Shown here: in pieces, positions 63,611 through 64,000 of the stretch
Numbering within the stretch: position 1 is the stretch's first letter
Layout: every line of letters starts with the position of its first letter
Translations under genes and position numbers: made by a program
Source: Emticicia fluvialis
GTDB taxonomy: Bacteria > Bacteroidota > Bacteroidia > Cytophagales > Spirosomataceae
NCBI RefSeq assembly: GCF_024793945.1
Contig: NZ_JANUSD010000018.1
Location: 1-64,000, forward strand
Reading direction: 5' to 3'
DNA: 64,000 bases
The notes under the pieces: generated by a model
What the model saw: the letters and a program-made list of their open reading frames with translations, nothing else
Told to the model about the DNA's origin: nothing
Databases searched by the model: none

Positions 63611-64000
63611 ATGAAAAACTATTTTTACCTGCTTTTTATTGTGCTGTTTTTATCGGCCTGCCAGCGTTCTGTTCAGTCAACTTACTACATTGTACGGCAT
63701 GGCGAAAAAGCCGATGATACTGCAGACCCTGTGCTGAGCGCAGCCGGGCAGGAAAGAGCCGAAACGTTAAAAAAACTTCTGGCAGATAGAAAGATTTCGG
63801 CGGTTTATGCTACCAGTTATCAGCGTACGTCTTTAACTGCTCAACCTTTTGCAGATGCCATGCAACTGAGCATACAAAAGTATGACCCCCGCAAACAGAA
63901 ACCTTTTATTGAAGATTTGAAAAAGATTGAAGGCAGAAACGTGCTTATAGTTGGGCACAGCAATACGGTAAGGCATATTGCCAATGGCCTGTTTGAGCAG
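63611..64000 (+). CDS. Histidine phosphatase family lipoprotein, cut by the window edge
   Basis: The frame starts at the ATG at 63611 and is open to the window end, giving 130 residues. A lipoprotein signal peptide ends LSACQRS. The phosphatase motif is YIVRHGEKADD, with the phosphohistidine in RHG, and a second histidine is in LIVGHSNTVRHIA. Family members remove phosphate from small molecules or proteins. The missing C-terminus would hold the rest of the fold. Confidence 0.85.
   Translation, partial: MKNYFYLLFIVLFLSACQRSVQSTYYIVRHGEKADDTADPVLSAAGQERAETLKKLLADRKISAVYATSYQRTSLTAQPFADAMQLSIQKYDPRKQKPFIEDLKKIEGRNVLIVGHSNTVRHIANGLFEQ

Overview
The window comes from a member of the Bacteroidota. 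The evidence is SusC/SusD and PorP/SprF outer-membrane proteins, a short Bacteroidota histone H1-like protein, promoters of the TTTG / TAnnTTTG type, and weak Shine-Dalgarno use. A Cytophagales or Sphingobacteriales host is likely, but I cannot name a genus.

Positions 124-34917 look like one integrated, mobilizable element of about 34.8 kb. It is bounded by a 51-bp direct repeat with one mismatch, and its right end abuts the 3' end of a tRNA-Pro gene. Left to right it carries: the displaced native 3' end of its own serine recombinase gene with a terminator; a decayed primase; an oriT-like hairpin; mobC, a relaxase and a membrane protein; a YhcG-type PDDEXK nuclease; a dead IS256-family transposase; two orphan polymorphic-toxin C-terminal modules with immunity genes (minus strand), spaced by a 259-bp direct repeat; a G+C-richer TlpA-SusC-SusD operon with a divergent HTH gene; a defence-like stretch (a PDDEXK-STAND NTPase, an ABC-type ATPase, a DUF3800 protein, and a type I restriction-modification locus with two extra genes between hsdS and hsdM); a hypothetical gene; a small conserved gene; and the large serine recombinase. 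No conjugation (type IV secretion) genes are present, so the element would need a helper for transfer.

From about 34.9 kb the window is chromosome: tRNA-Pro and tRNA-Ser, a TonB-C protein, biotin carboxylase, an alpha-oxoamine synthase (probably serine palmitoyltransferase), histone H1-like protein, MaoC hydratase, MiaA, a GH30 glycosidase, a nucleoside salvage operon (nucleoside hydrolase, ribose-type transporter, ribokinase), PorP/SprF, the 2-oxoglutarate dehydrogenase E1/E2 pair, a two-component system, a cluster with a papain-like protease, a membrane protein and a LytTR regulator, polyphosphate kinase, galactokinase, gyrase B, and the start of a histidine-phosphatase lipoprotein.

The most unusual points are these: the recombinase 3' end is swapped on integration; the nuclease-STAND and ABC ATPase genes form an undescribed-looking defence neighbourhood; the type I locus holds a homopolymer-frameshifted DUF3883 gene, an extended HsdS and an hsdS fragment duplication; the toxin modules share a pretoxin but differ in their tips; and short G+C-rich inserts are present in the IS256 remnant.
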